The position numbers were made by a program, and so were the translations under genes. 64,000 nucleotides of DNA, taken from Pseudorhodoplanes sinuspersici (GTDB lineage: Bacteria; Pseudomonadota; Alphaproteobacteria; Rhizobiales; Xanthobacteraceae). The DNA is taken from assembly GCF_002119765.1 (NCBI RefSeq), contig NZ_CP021112.1, positions 434,001-498,000 on the forward strand. Reading direction: 5' to 3'. This document shows, one piece after another, positions 9,079 through 17,640 of this stretch; positions within the stretch are counted from its first letter, which is position 1; every line of letters begins with the position of its first letter. The notes beneath the pieces were generated by a model. The model saw only the letters and a list, made by a program, of their open reading frames with translations, made no database searches and was not told the origin of the DNA.

Positions 9079-10230
9079 CTACTGGAGAAGCTTCCACTTG
9101 CCGTTTTCGATCACAACCATTACTCGCGCACGATTGTCGAACCCGTTGTGATCGTCCTTACTCATGTTCACTACCCCATGGGTGACCGGAACATTCTTAA
9201 GAGTTTCCAGGGCATCACGAAGAGCTGCACGAAACTCCGGTGTGCCCGGCTTCGCATTCTTAAGTGCAACAGGGATGGCCTTCTCCAAAAGAAGAGCAGC
9301 ATCCATCGCGTGCGCGCCGAAAGTCGCGACACTCCCGGGACCCCATGTATCTTCGTATCTTTTTACGTAATCCAAGGCGATCGACTTCGTCGGATTGCTA
9401 TCCGGAAGCTGGGCGGCCACTAGCATTGGACCAGTGGGCACAAAGGTCCCCTCAAGATCCTTTCCGCCAACGCGAAGAAAGTCCGTGTTGGCCACACCAT
9501 GATTTTGGTAAATAGGCTTCTTGTAGCCCCTTTCACGAAGCGTCTTTTGCGGTAAGGCTGCCGGTGTCCCCGATGCAGCAATCATTACAGCGTCGGGATT
9601 TGCTGCAATAACTTTCAGCACCTGCCCGGTTACACTTGAGTCTGTTCGCGCATATCGTTCGGTAGCGACAAGTTTGATCCCGGCCTTTTCTAAGGCACGC
9701 GTCATCTCAGCCAGCCATCCATCTCCATAAGAATCACCAAAGGTCACAAGTGCGGCTGTTTTCGCTCCAGACTTGGCCATGTGCTCAGCTATCGCGTCGG
9801 CCATAACAAAATCATGCTGTGGCGTCTTAAACATCCACGCACGCTTCTCATCCATCGGCAAGACTATTCGTGGTGAGCTCGCTACCGAGATGAACGGCAC
9901 CCTCGTTTCAGAGGCGACCTCCACCAACGCCAAGGAGACAGGCGTAGTACTTGAGCCAATGACCGCATCAACGTTCTCTTCTGCGATTAACTTGCGGGCG
10001 TTAGAAACACCCTTCGCGGTGTCGGACGCATCGTCCAAAACGATCCATCTGATCTTTTCCCCGCCTGCCTCGGTTGGAAAGAGTGAAATGGAGTTTCGAA
10101 CTGGGATACCCAATGAGGCCGCCGGCCCAGTGGTTGAAATTGTGAGCCCGATCTTGACCTCCGCCGTGGCGGCATCGATCCCTGAGCACGCTGCTAAAAT
10201 CAAAACCAAAAGCGTTGAAAGCCTGATCAC
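9079..10230 (-). CDS. Liv-type ABC transporter periplasmic substrate-binding protein (LivK-like)
   Basis: A type-1 periplasmic binding protein of 383 residues, with a signal peptide (LSTLLVLILAACSGIDAATA) followed by EVKIGLTISTTGPAASLG. The cysteine in LAACSG could also serve as a lipobox. The GTG at 10230 is chosen because GGGAGGGGAG lies just upstream; an ATG 24 codons earlier would place a charged tail before the signal. It heads the Liv operon, probably captures the growth substrate, and is divergent from an IclR gene with a strong palindrome between. Confidence 0.88.
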   Translation of the reverse strand: MIRLSTLLVLILAACSGIDAATAEVKIGLTISTTGPAASLGIPVRNSISLFPTEAGGEKIRWIVLDDASDTAKGVSNARKLIAEENVDAVIGSSTTPVSLALVEVASETRVPFISVASSPRIVLPMDEKRAWMFKTPQHDFVMADAIAEHMAKSGAKTAALVTFGDSYGDGWLAEMTRALEKAGIKLVATERYARTDSSVTGQVLKVIAANPDAVMIAASGTPAALPQKTLRERGYKKPIYQNHGVANTDFLRVGGKDLEGTFVPTGPMLVAAQLPDSNPTKSIALDYVKRYEDTWGPGSVATFGAHAMDAALLLEKAIPVALKNAKPGTPEFRAALRDALETLKNVPVTHGVVNMSKDDHNGFDNRARVMVVIENGKWKLLQ

Positions 10231-10272
10231 ACTCCCCTCCCTTACTTGTTGCGTTTCCTCGGTCGTTCTATC

Positions 10273-10318
10273 TATTTTGTAACGCGTTTCGTTTTTTTTC
10301 AAACGCGTCTTATTTTGT
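10273..10318. promoter_or_regulatory. Candidate IclR operator upstream of the Liv importer
   Basis: The divergent gap holds inverted repeat arms ACGCGTTT (10282-10289) and AAACGCGT (10301-10308) around an 11-base T-rich spacer, flanked by direct repeats TATTTTGT at 10273-10280 and 10311-10318. This nested pattern lies 43-88 bases upstream of the transporter start and 28 bases before the IclR start. It fits autoregulation plus control of uptake by the neighbouring IclR protein. Repeats are seen; binding is inferred. Confidence 0.55.
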
Positions 10319-10345
10319 CAACCCTCTGGTCAGACAGGACCCCCC

Positions 10346-11146
10346 ATGAAAACCGGCGCCACTGTGGTAGAGATCAACGAAAAATTTGGTGTTCAGACGG
10401 TGGATCTCGGCGTTCGCGTCCTAAGTGCTCTCGCGGAGTTGGGCGGCGAAGCTTCGCTTGCAGACATAGCGCGGTCCACCGGGTTAGCCCGAGCCAAAGT
10501 GCACCGCTACCTAGTAAGTCTCACGCGCTCCGAGTATGTGGAACAAGACAGTGTCACAAGCCACTACAGATTGGGCGGTGAAGCTCTGCGGGTTGGTCTC
10601 GTTGCACTGCAACGAGTCGATGCGGTCGAACTTGGCAGCCCTCTACTTCGGCAACTTGCCAATGACTTAGGGCAAACTGCGCTACTGGCCGTATGGGGTA
10701 GCGGCGGCCCGACAGTCGTTCGCTGGTTTGAGTCGCGCCAATTGGTCACCGTGAATGTGCGCATCGGGTCGGTCCTACCCGTCCTGCGCTCCGCAACAGG
10801 AAGGGTTTTCGCTGCTTTTCTGCATCAACGTGTTGTTCAGCCATGGATCAAGCGTGAGTTGAACTCGAACAGGAAAAACTTCCCTCAAATCGCGAACACG
10901 GGAATTGCAAATAAGATCATTGACGAAACACGGACGCAGGGGCTCGGACACGTCCAGGGCACAATGCTTCCTGGAATAGTATCTTTAAGTGCTCCTGTAT
11001 TTAACGCCCAAAGCGAACTCGCAGTTGCAATGACTGTCCTGGGGCCTGTCGGCGCTCTTAATGATTCTCCAAACGGTCCGGTTGGGGCCGCACTAAAGGA
11101 TGTAGCAAATAAGCTCTCACGTCGGCTCGGAAAAACGAACAGTTGA
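10346..11146 (+). CDS. IclR-family transcriptional regulator
   Basis: A 266-residue IclR regulator with winged helix-turn-helix at about 18-80 (ASLADIARSTGLARAKVHRY) and the effector domain carrying LRSATGRVFAAF and SLSAPVFNAQSELAVAMTV. It is clearly related to the IclR protein at 4664-5482 (same layout, shared RYLVSL and GGPTVVRWFES-like segments), suggesting that the two arose by duplication and now control different arms of the pathway. It is divergent from the Liv importer, its likely target. Confidence 0.9.
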   Translation: MKTGATVVEINEKFGVQTVDLGVRVLSALAELGGEASLADIARSTGLARAKVHRYLVSLTRSEYVEQDSVTSHYRLGGEALRVGLVALQRVDAVELGSPLLRQLANDLGQTALLAVWGSGGPTVVRWFESRQLVTVNVRIGSVLPVLRSATGRVFAAFLHQRVVQPWIKRELNSNRKNFPQIANTGIANKIIDETRTQGLGHVQGTMLPGIVSLSAPVFNAQSELAVAMTVLGPVGALNDSPNGPVGAALKDVANKLSRRLGKTNS

Positions 11147-11168
11147 CTTTGCTTTCCGGGGACATTTT

Positions 11169-12182
11169 TTACTTCGCGCTGCCTAGGACGGCTGCTAGTC
11201 CAGTCGACTTGGTTGCCTGCGCGGTGTAACAAGATTCGAGTTTCTTCAAATCTTCCAACGGCAACTCCAAATCTACCGCAGCAATAGCCTCATCCAAATG
11301 GGAGTCTTCGAGAACGCCGCAGATTAATGTACTAATGGCTGGATTCGAGAGCACCCAACTCATTGCGACACGCGCGACGGGTACATTCAGGCGTGCCGCA
11401 ATGTCACTTGCGACGTTCAGAATTGCTCGATCCTGACTCGTTCCATAAAGCGAATGCGCCTTCGCGTCTGTTTCAGCCCTCAACGCATCGCGTTCACTCA
11501 AAGCGCCACCCGTGCGGTTCCCTGCGAGCCAGCCGCGAGCCAAAGGCGAATAGACCATTATGCCAAGATTTTCGTGCCGACATAGCGGAATTAGATCACG
11601 CTCATCCTCTCGATAACATAAGTTGTACTGAATTTGCGCCACTCTTGGCTTGGCGTTACATGCGTACTTTCCAAAATAGACGGCATGCGCCGCTTTCCAG
11701 GCAGGCAGATTAGAGAAGCCTACATACAGCACCTTGCCGCTGCGTACCAATTCCGCCATCACGCCCATTGTTTCTTCAATAGGAGTGAACGGATCCTCTT
11801 CGTGGATCATAAAAACATCAATGTAGTCAGTTTGTAGTCGCTTCAGCGATTCATGGACAGAATCCAAAAGGTGCTTCCGAGACAATCCTCGGTCATTTTG
11901 GTCAGGGCTCATCGGCAACCCCGCTTTCGTAGAAATCACAACCTTCTTCCGATCAGTAAGGCTACGAATCGCATTCCCTAGAAATTCCTCGCTGCGACCG
12001 TATGAGTAAAAATCAGCGGTATCGAAAACATTGATGCCCGCCTCCAGGGATCGCTTTACAAAATGCATCGAGGCTTCGGATGGCAGCGTCCATTTCTGCC
12101 ACTCGCGTTCGCCAAACGACATCATTCCCAAACAAAGCTTTGAAACCTTGATCCCTGAATCACCAAGATTGGAATATTTCAC
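11169..12182 (-). CDS. Aldo/keto reductase
   Basis: A 337-residue NADP-dependent aldo/keto reductase of the YajO/IolS-like group. The tetrad is visible as Asp and Tyr in DTADFYSYG, Lys in VVISTKAGL and His in VFMIHEED; the C-terminal region carries the cofactor-binding segment near STLICGV. The GTG at 12182 is chosen because GGAGGAAC lies immediately upstream. It reduces an aldehyde or ketone, possibly a ring-cleavage product. It follows a Bug-type binding-protein gene in the same direction after a 190-base gap, so it may belong to that unit. Confidence 0.85.
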   Translation of the reverse strand: MKYSNLGDSGIKVSKLCLGMMSFGEREWQKWTLPSEASMHFVKRSLEAGINVFDTADFYSYGRSEEFLGNAIRSLTDRKKVVISTKAGLPMSPDQNDRGLSRKHLLDSVHESLKRLQTDYIDVFMIHEEDPFTPIEETMGVMAELVRSGKVLYVGFSNLPAWKAAHAVYFGKYACNAKPRVAQIQYNLCYREDERDLIPLCRHENLGIMVYSPLARGWLAGNRTGGALSERDALRAETDAKAHSLYGTSQDRAILNVASDIAARLNVPVARVAMSWVLSNPAISTLICGVLEDSHLDEAIAAVDLELPLEDLKKLESCYTAQATKSTGLAAVLGSAK

Positions 12183-12373
12183 GCGTTCCTCCGAATGCCC
12201 CGCGCGCACTACCGGTCAAAACCGAATCGCGTTCTTGCGATGAGGCGAGATGCATGCTGTCGGGTCCTGAGCCGCTAGGTACGCTGTACAGGCGTGTCAG
12301 TAGCTATCGAGGCATGGTGCGCCTCAATAGCGTCCTGATCGCTATCGCTCTCTGTACCGTGTCCGTTCGGCCG

Positions 12374-13393
12374 TTATTGTTTCGATTTTTCACCAGTGTC
12401 CTTGATGACTTTGGCCCATCTCGCGAGGTCGGACTTCACCAACGCAGTGAGATCGTCCGGTGTACTGGTCTTTGGTTCAATTCCTTGAGCGGCCAAGCGT
12501 TCTCGTACGTCTGGAAGAGTGAAGATTCTCCGAACCTCCTCGTTGATTTTCACCACGACATCCCGAGGAGTGCCCGCTGGTGCAACGAGTGCGATCCAAA
12601 TGTCGGTTTCAAAACCGGGCAGGTCCTCAGAAACTGTAGGGACGTCTTGCAAGTACGGCAACCGCTTGTCGCTCGTAACTGCTACAGCGCGTAACTTTCT
12701 ATCCTTGACGAGAGGAAGCATCGTATTGATGGCGCCAAACGCTAATTGAACTTGGCCTGAAATCAAATCGGTGATCATCGGGCTTGCCCCGCGATAGGGC
12801 ACATGCTGCATCTTTACTCCGGCCATTGATGCGAAAAGATCGCCGGAAAGATGCTGCGGCGTGCCGTATCCGGCCGAGCCAAACGTCAACTTCTCCGGGT
12901 CACTTTTTGCGAGAGAGATCAACTCCTTAACCGACTTCACGGGAAGAGTAGAAGGGACAGCCAACAGGACCGGAATTGTTCCAACCAAGCTGATTGGCGC
13001 AAAATCTTTTAATGGATCGAATGGCGTTCCATCGTTCAGCGTGGGATTGATGGAAAGTATATTATTCGCGGCAATCAGGAGGGTGTAGCCATCTGCTGGC
13101 GATTTCGCTACGAGGTCCGCACCAATGTTGCCTCCCGCGCCCGGCTTGTTTTCAACGACAACCGGCTGCCCCCAAGCCTCCTGGAGCTTCTGAGCAACTG
13201 TTCGTCCGAGCACATCATTGCCTCCGCCGGCCGTAAACGGAACAATAATTCTAATCGATCGCGATGGGTAGTTCTGCGCAATTGCTTCAGAATGACCGAT
13301 CATTCCGACAATCAATAGCGCAAATAGCCCAACAAGCGCGTCGCGCACTAAGCGTTCAACAGCGCCTCCGATTTTAAGGCTCTTCTTAGTCAT
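12374..13393 (-). CDS. Tripartite tricarboxylate transporter (Bug/TctC) substrate-binding protein
   Basis: A 339-residue Bug-family periplasmic binding protein. A signal segment (about residues 18-40, ending SEAIAQ) is followed by the family start RSIRIIVPFTAGGGNDVLGR, then KPGAGGNIGADLVAKSPADG and GTPQHLSGDLF. No TctA/TctB membrane partners are adjacent, which is common for Bug proteins. Three tandem MarR-type palindromes lie 240-300 bases upstream, tying it to the oxygenase regulon and suggesting that it binds an aromatic acid or intermediate. Confidence 0.9.
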   Translation of the reverse strand: MTKKSLKIGGAVERLVRDALVGLFALLIVGMIGHSEAIAQNYPSRSIRIIVPFTAGGGNDVLGRTVAQKLQEAWGQPVVVENKPGAGGNIGADLVAKSPADGYTLLIAANNILSINPTLNDGTPFDPLKDFAPISLVGTIPVLLAVPSTLPVKSVKELISLAKSDPEKLTFGSAGYGTPQHLSGDLFASMAGVKMQHVPYRGASPMITDLISGQVQLAFGAINTMLPLVKDRKLRAVAVTSDKRLPYLQDVPTVSEDLPGFETDIWIALVAPAGTPRDVVVKINEEVRRIFTLPDVRERLAAQGIEPKTSTPDDLTALVKSDLARWAKVIKDTGEKSKQ

Positions 13394-13630
13394 AGCTATT
13401 CCACGATCACAGATGTTGATGATCTTAAGCGAACCGCTTTCGCCTAAGCGCTCTAACCTTGCCAGTTCACGAATTCTTTGAAGCAGAGATGCTTTCTGAA
13501 AAGCCGCCCAGTTCCATCGAAGTTGTAGGCATCATGCTGCATTGAGCCGGAGCGCAAATGCTCGTGTCCAGATCTTGATTTCTTCCACAATTCCCTCCCT
13601 GAAGAGCAGCTTCGCGCTGTCGATTATGTT

Positions 13631-13692
13631 TCTTAGCCTCTCAAGTCGCGACACTTAGTGTTCTAACCATCAAGACTCTTAGTTTTCTAAGT
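13631..13692. promoter_or_regulatory. Three tandem MarR-type operator sites
   Basis: In the 427-base gap upstream of the Bug gene lie TCTTAGCCTCTCAAGT (13631-13646, weak), ACTTAGTGTTCTAACC (13653-13668) and TCTTAGTTTTCTAAGT (13677-13692). Their centres are 22 and 24 bases apart, about two helical turns, so bound dimers would face the same side. The sequence matches the palindromes at 15967, 26686 and 30807. The rest of the gap (13394-13630 and 13693-13820) shows no gene. Confidence 0.65.
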
Positions 13693-13820
13693 ATCTAATC
13701 TAGATCAAGATGTCAAGAAGAGTCGATTGTGCGCCGCAGCAATACAGTGGCGGTGGCCGCGAGATTTCTAAAAGCCGCGCCCCTTAAGCAGGCGAATTCA
13801 CAACAGAATATCGCCCTCAA

Positions 13821-14726
13821 CTATTGTGATAGGCGCCTCGCTTCGCGCAGATAGTCCGGTTCCACGTAGGCGCCCGGATCGCGGGATGCTGCCTCTGGCA
13901 GGATCCGCTCTGCAATGAGGACATCGATCACCTTCGCTAAGCCTGGCTGGCTGATCGAAACATCGCGGGTAATAGCGTTTGTCTCTGTGTAGTATTCCCA
14001 CGCCCGTTCGGCATACTTTAGGGGCGTGGGCAACTCCCTTGCTGCAATTTCTGCCGCGCCTTGCTTGTTACGAAACACCCATTCTGTCCCACGAATCATC
14101 GCTCTCAGGAAGCCAACGACCGTTGAACGGTTCGACCGCGCCCATCGGGTATCCGTATTAATCGACACAAACTGCCAATCTGGGATGTAATCGACAATAC
14201 TTCCGAGATTCCTCAGCCCTACTTCCTCGGCAACGTAGCTCCACGGGATCGATTGGAGACCCGCATCAATCGTTCCGTCGATGAGCGCTTTGTGACGCGG
14301 GGGTACTCCACCGGTCTCCTTAACTCGATAATCGCGAGGATAACTGAGACCATGTTTCGACAACATTTCCTTGATCTGGAAGAACGTGCCTTCGGTCATA
14401 TTTAAAATGCCGATTGTTGCTCCGCGCAGATCTTCGACACGCTCGAACCGACCCCTTGCGATTAGTGAATGAGTAAGCTTGCCGGTATTGCCGCCGATAA
14501 TGCGAAGGGTCCCACCACTCACCGCATTCTCAATTGCCGCCTCGGGCGTGCCGATAACAATATTGAGGTCTCCACCCAGCAACAAAGGAACCTGCGACCG
14601 ATTTCCGTAGATTATTGTTTCTACTTCGATCCCTTCGTTCGAAAAGTAACCCCTCTCGATCGCCGCCCAATAAGACACGTTGAAGAATGTCCGTGACACT
14701 ATTCCCACGGTAAGTTTTGTCGTCAT
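13821..14726 (-). CDS. NMT1/SsuA-like substrate-binding-fold protein without signal peptide
   Basis: A 301-residue protein of the type-2 binding-protein fold: KLTVGIVSRTFFNVSYWAAI at the start, then ERGYFSNEGIEVE, and VEDLRGATIGIL at about residue 90. The ATG at 14726 (after GGGAC) matches the family start; the longer frame runs back into the upstream gene. No signal peptide is visible and no SsuB/C partners are near, so it may be a cytoplasmic member such as a THI5- or decarboxylase-like enzyme rather than a transporter component. It starts 14 bases after the D-2-hydroxyacid dehydrogenase stop, one operon. Confidence 0.75.
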   Translation of the reverse strand: MTTKLTVGIVSRTFFNVSYWAAIERGYFSNEGIEVETIIYGNRSQVPLLLGGDLNIVIGTPEAAIENAVSGGTLRIIGGNTGKLTHSLIARGRFERVEDLRGATIGILNMTEGTFFQIKEMLSKHGLSYPRDYRVKETGGVPPRHKALIDGTIDAGLQSIPWSYVAEEVGLRNLGSIVDYIPDWQFVSINTDTRWARSNRSTVVGFLRAMIRGTEWVFRNKQGAAEIAARELPTPLKYAERAWEYYTETNAITRDVSISQPGLAKVIDVLIAERILPEAASRDPGAYVEPDYLREARRLSQ

Positions 14727-14739
14727 TTGTAAAGTCCCG

Positions 14740-15798
14740 CTATTGGGGCAGTTGCGCAGGGGTTGATCCAAAAATCTCCTTAAATCGCGCGCTATACCGA
14801 GACCAAGCCTGTGGGTTGACGAGTCTCGGAGGCACCTTTCCAGAGAACACATCTATCCACTGAGATGCTGCGCTTGACGCCATCATCTCCAACGCTTCAT
14901 GGGTGATCCCAGCATTGTGGGGTGTCACAACAACATTATCAAACTGAAGCAAAGGGTGGTCATACGGGGTTGGCTCTTGGAGAAATACATCAATACCTGC
15001 GCCAGCGATGTAAGCTCGTGCGATCGCCTGAGCCAATTCTTCTTCGTTATGAATCCCACCTCTTGCGGTATTGATGAAGAAGGCGCTGCGCTTCATCAGT
15101 TTGAATTCCTCCGTTCCGAACATATCCAGCGTTTCAGCCGATCGCGGACAATGCAATGTCACAAAATCTGATCTCTCAAGAAGCTCGACTAGATTCGTTT
15201 TCTTGGCGCCGCGAGCTGCAATTTGATCCGAGGAGAGAAAAGGATCGTACGCCAACACTGTCATCCCAAATAGACCTCCACACAGTTCCGCGACTCTAGT
15301 CCCAATATGGCCTATTCCAACTATACCCACTGTTCGATTTGTGAGGTCATTTCCAGCCAAGGCGTATCGTTCAGCCGGGACCGAAGATCTCCGCATCATA
15401 CGATCTGCCAGGCTGATCTTCTTTGATAAGCAGATCATAAGACCAAGCGTATGCTGGGCTACAGCCTCACGATTAGAGCCAGATTGATTAACAACAATCA
15501 CGCCGGCGGCATCGCACGCTCCGACGTCTATGACATCGTGCCCCGCCCCCGTAGAACTCAGAGCCACTAAGCCAGGACATCGCTTTAAGAGTTCACCATT
15601 TCCAAACCAAGGAGCCTTAAGCTCGGTACGTGCTTGTACCTGATATCCATGAGCCGTCGCCAATTCTGACCAATTCTCTGCCTCTGGCCTTGAATATTTC
15701 AGCATTATCAGGTCGATGTTCGATTGCGGCTTGAGCATGCGCTCAGCGACGGGGGAGACCCACTTTTCAAAGAAAACAAGCTTGCTTTTTGTTGCCAT
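14740..15798 (-). CDS. D-isomer-specific 2-hydroxyacid dehydrogenase
   Basis: A 352-residue NAD(P)-dependent dehydrogenase. The Rossmann motif GIVGIGHIGTRVAE lies at about 160-173. The catalytic Arg is in FINTARGGI, the Glu in GAGIDVFLQEPTP and the His in VVTPHNAGITHEA. It interconverts a 2-oxoacid and a D-2-hydroxyacid; the ThDP enzyme at 22792-24531 acts on 2-oxoacids too, so they may share a pathway. A perfect MarR-type palindrome lies 169 bases upstream. The binding-fold gene at 13821-14726 follows directly. Confidence 0.88.
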   Translation of the reverse strand: MATKSKLVFFEKWVSPVAERMLKPQSNIDLIMLKYSRPEAENWSELATAHGYQVQARTELKAPWFGNGELLKRCPGLVALSSTGAGHDVIDVGACDAAGVIVVNQSGSNREAVAQHTLGLMICLSKKISLADRMMRRSSVPAERYALAGNDLTNRTVGIVGIGHIGTRVAELCGGLFGMTVLAYDPFLSSDQIAARGAKKTNLVELLERSDFVTLHCPRSAETLDMFGTEEFKLMKRSAFFINTARGGIHNEEELAQAIARAYIAGAGIDVFLQEPTPYDHPLLQFDNVVVTPHNAGITHEALEMMASSAASQWIDVFSGKVPPRLVNPQAWSRYSARFKEIFGSTPAQLPQ

Positions 15799-15966
15799 TG
15801 AGCACCTGCGCTTACGAACCCTAGCCGTCCATCTTCATCAGCTAGGCTGGTCGGGCGACCCTCGCTAATAAAGTAAACTGTGCGCACCTCATGAAAGTAG
15901 CCCGGTTCATGGGCTCGAGCCGCGGCTTTTCTCCTAAATCACCAATGCACTAAAAGCATGGCCTTT

Positions 15967-15982
15967 ACTTAGTGTTCTAAGT
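15967..15982. promoter_or_regulatory. MarR-type operator ACTTAGTGTTCTAAGT
   Basis: A perfect palindrome with six-base arms ACTTAG/CTAAGT around TGTT. It lies between the divergent dehydrogenase (169 bases) and decarboxylase-like gene (72 bases to its start) and could control either. It is one of at least five copies of this site in the window. Function is inferred from repetition and position. Confidence 0.7.
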
Positions 15983-16053
15983 TTATATATTCGAAGACAA
16001 CAGCGAATGGCAAGAACCTACTCTTTTCATAAGTCATCCGACGGGAGGCGCAG

Positions 16054-17040
16054 ATTCCAAAACTATCTCTTTCGATCGCCATCGGCGATTACGACCGCAA
16101 CCGCCCGTTGATCGATGGCGCCGTGCAGATGGATGGCGTTGATCCGGTATTCATGACGCTGTCGCCGGAAGAGATTTTCTTTCGCGCGTTCCGCAATGCC
16201 GATTTCGATATCTGCGAAATGTCGCTGTCGAGTTCGACGGTGAAAGTCGCCGACGGCAATTTCCCGTATGTCGGCATTCCCGCCTTCCTGTCGCGCTGTT
16301 TCCGGCATACCTCGCTCTATGTGCGCACCGATCGCATCAAGAAGCCGGAAGACCTGAAGGGCAAGCGTATCGGCCTGCCGGAATATCAGCTCACCGCCGT
16401 TGTCTGGGCGCGGGCGCTGCTGGAAGACGAATTCGGCGTGAAGCCGTCTGACGTCACCTTCGTGCGTGGCGGCATCGCCGAGCCGGGTCGGCCGGAGAAG
16501 ATCAAGCTGAACCTGCCGAAGAACGTCACGCTCATCGACGCGCCGGAGGGCAAGACCATTTCCGGCATGCTGGCATCCGGTGAGATCGATGCCTTCATGG
16601 CGCCGCGTGCGCCGGCGCTGCCGGCGGATACGCCGAATGTCGGCTGGCTGTTCCCCGATCCGATCGTGGCGGCGAAGGATTATTATTGCCGCACCAAGAT
16701 CTTCCCGATCATGCACATTGTCGGTGTGCGGCGCGAGCTGGCCGAGAAGCATCCGTGGCTGCCGGCCGCGGCGCTGAAGGCGTTCGAGCAGTCAAAGGCC
16801 AAGGCCGTCGCGCACCTCAGTGAGCCGTCGGCGACCAAGGTGACACTGCCCTTCGCCGAAGAGCGCGTGATGGAAGCCAAGGAACTGATGGGCGAGGATT
16901 ACTGGTCCTATGGCGTGCCGGCCAACCGGCATGTGCTGGAGACGTTCTTCCGTCACCATCATGCGCAAGGGCTGTCGTCGAAGCTGGTGACGGTAGAGGA
17001 TCTGTTCCATCCGTCGACGCTGGAAAGCGTCAAAGTTTAG
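16054..17040 (+). CDS. 4,5-dihydroxyphthalate decarboxylase-like protein with ATT in the start position
   Basis: The protein reads PKLSLSIAIGDYDRNRPLID at its start, the conserved opening of 4,5-dihydroxyphthalate decarboxylase (Pht5 type, a binding-protein fold used as an enzyme), and continues to VEDLFHPSTLESVKV; 328 residues, about full length. Reading upstream in frame, the codon expected to be ATG is ATT at 16054, five bases after a good GGGAGG ribosome site; the frame closes at a TAA at 16030. Either a rare AUU start is used, a downstream TTG at 16108 makes a protein lacking a conserved segment, or the gene is dead. The coding part is more GC-rich than its neighbours. A MarR-type palindrome lies 72 bases upstream. 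Confidence 0.75.
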   Translation: MPKLSLSIAIGDYDRNRPLIDGAVQMDGVDPVFMTLSPEEIFFRAFRNADFDICEMSLSSSTVKVADGNFPYVGIPAFLSRCFRHTSLYVRTDRIKKPEDLKGKRIGLPEYQLTAVVWARALLEDEFGVKPSDVTFVRGGIAEPGRPEKIKLNLPKNVTLIDAPEGKTISGMLASGEIDAFMAPRAPALPADTPNVGWLFPDPIVAAKDYYCRTKIFPIMHIVGVRRELAEKHPWLPAAALKAFEQSKAKAVAHLSEPSATKVTLPFAEERVMEAKELMGEDYWSYGVPANRHVLETFFRHHHAQGLSSKLVTVEDLFHPSTLESVKV

Positions 17041-17189
17041 ATATCAGGACAGGGACCTACTTCTGGGCATGGGACGTTTTGACACGATGATCTCAGTCGG
17101 AACACTAGGCCGCTTTTGTGGTGACAGCCTCGGTCGCTTCCAAGGCTGCGCCAAGGACATGCAGCGGCGTCAGAAGGGGCTGATCGACA

Positions 17190-17640
17190 ATGCGCAATGG
17201 CGCGCGCGGCGCCTGCGGCTGTCTGCACCCGTGGCGATCGCAATTACTTCGGCAACTGGCATTTCCGATTGCCCGAGGATGGGCGGTCGTGCCGCTTCGC
17301 CATGCTCCAGAGCGGCCGCAAGGCCAGCCAGAAGCTCGTTCGGCGTGCGGTTGATCTTGAACTCGCCGAGATACGCGGGCGCGCTGGCGAGGTTCTGCGC
17401 CAGGACACAGCAAACAGATCAACGCCACCTTCCGGTCGCCGGTACCAAGCTGCATGTAACGATCGACCAGCTGGACCTGCCGGACCATCCCGAGCGCCTG
17501 CGGCCTGTCAAGGCGATGCCCGGACGGGTTGTCGGCATCGACCTCAATCCTGGCACGATCGGCCTCACCATCGTCGAGAATGCGGAGATTGCGCGCCGCG
17601 GACTGGCGGCGCGCTGCAAGCTCAAGGATGTCCTGCCGGC
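17190..17640 (+). pseudogene. Decayed TnpB-related (IS200/IS605-type) gene fragment
   Basis: Two plus-strand frames carry pieces of what looks like one protein. The first frame (about 17220-17400) reads CTRGDRNYFGNWHFRLPEDG; the second (about 17400-17640) reads TKLHVTIDQLDLPDHPERLR then PGRVVGIDLNPGTIGLTIVE. The GIDLNPxxIGL segment resembles the RuvC-I motif with the catalytic Asp in TnpB-related transposon nucleases. A frameshift near 17400 and missing ends make it non-functional. Assignment rests on these short motifs only. Confidence 0.5.

Noticed and set aside
16063-16752. A 229-codon minus-strand frame opposite the decarboxylase
   Set aside because: Low-complexity Arg/Asp/His-rich shadow of the GC-rich plus-strand gene.
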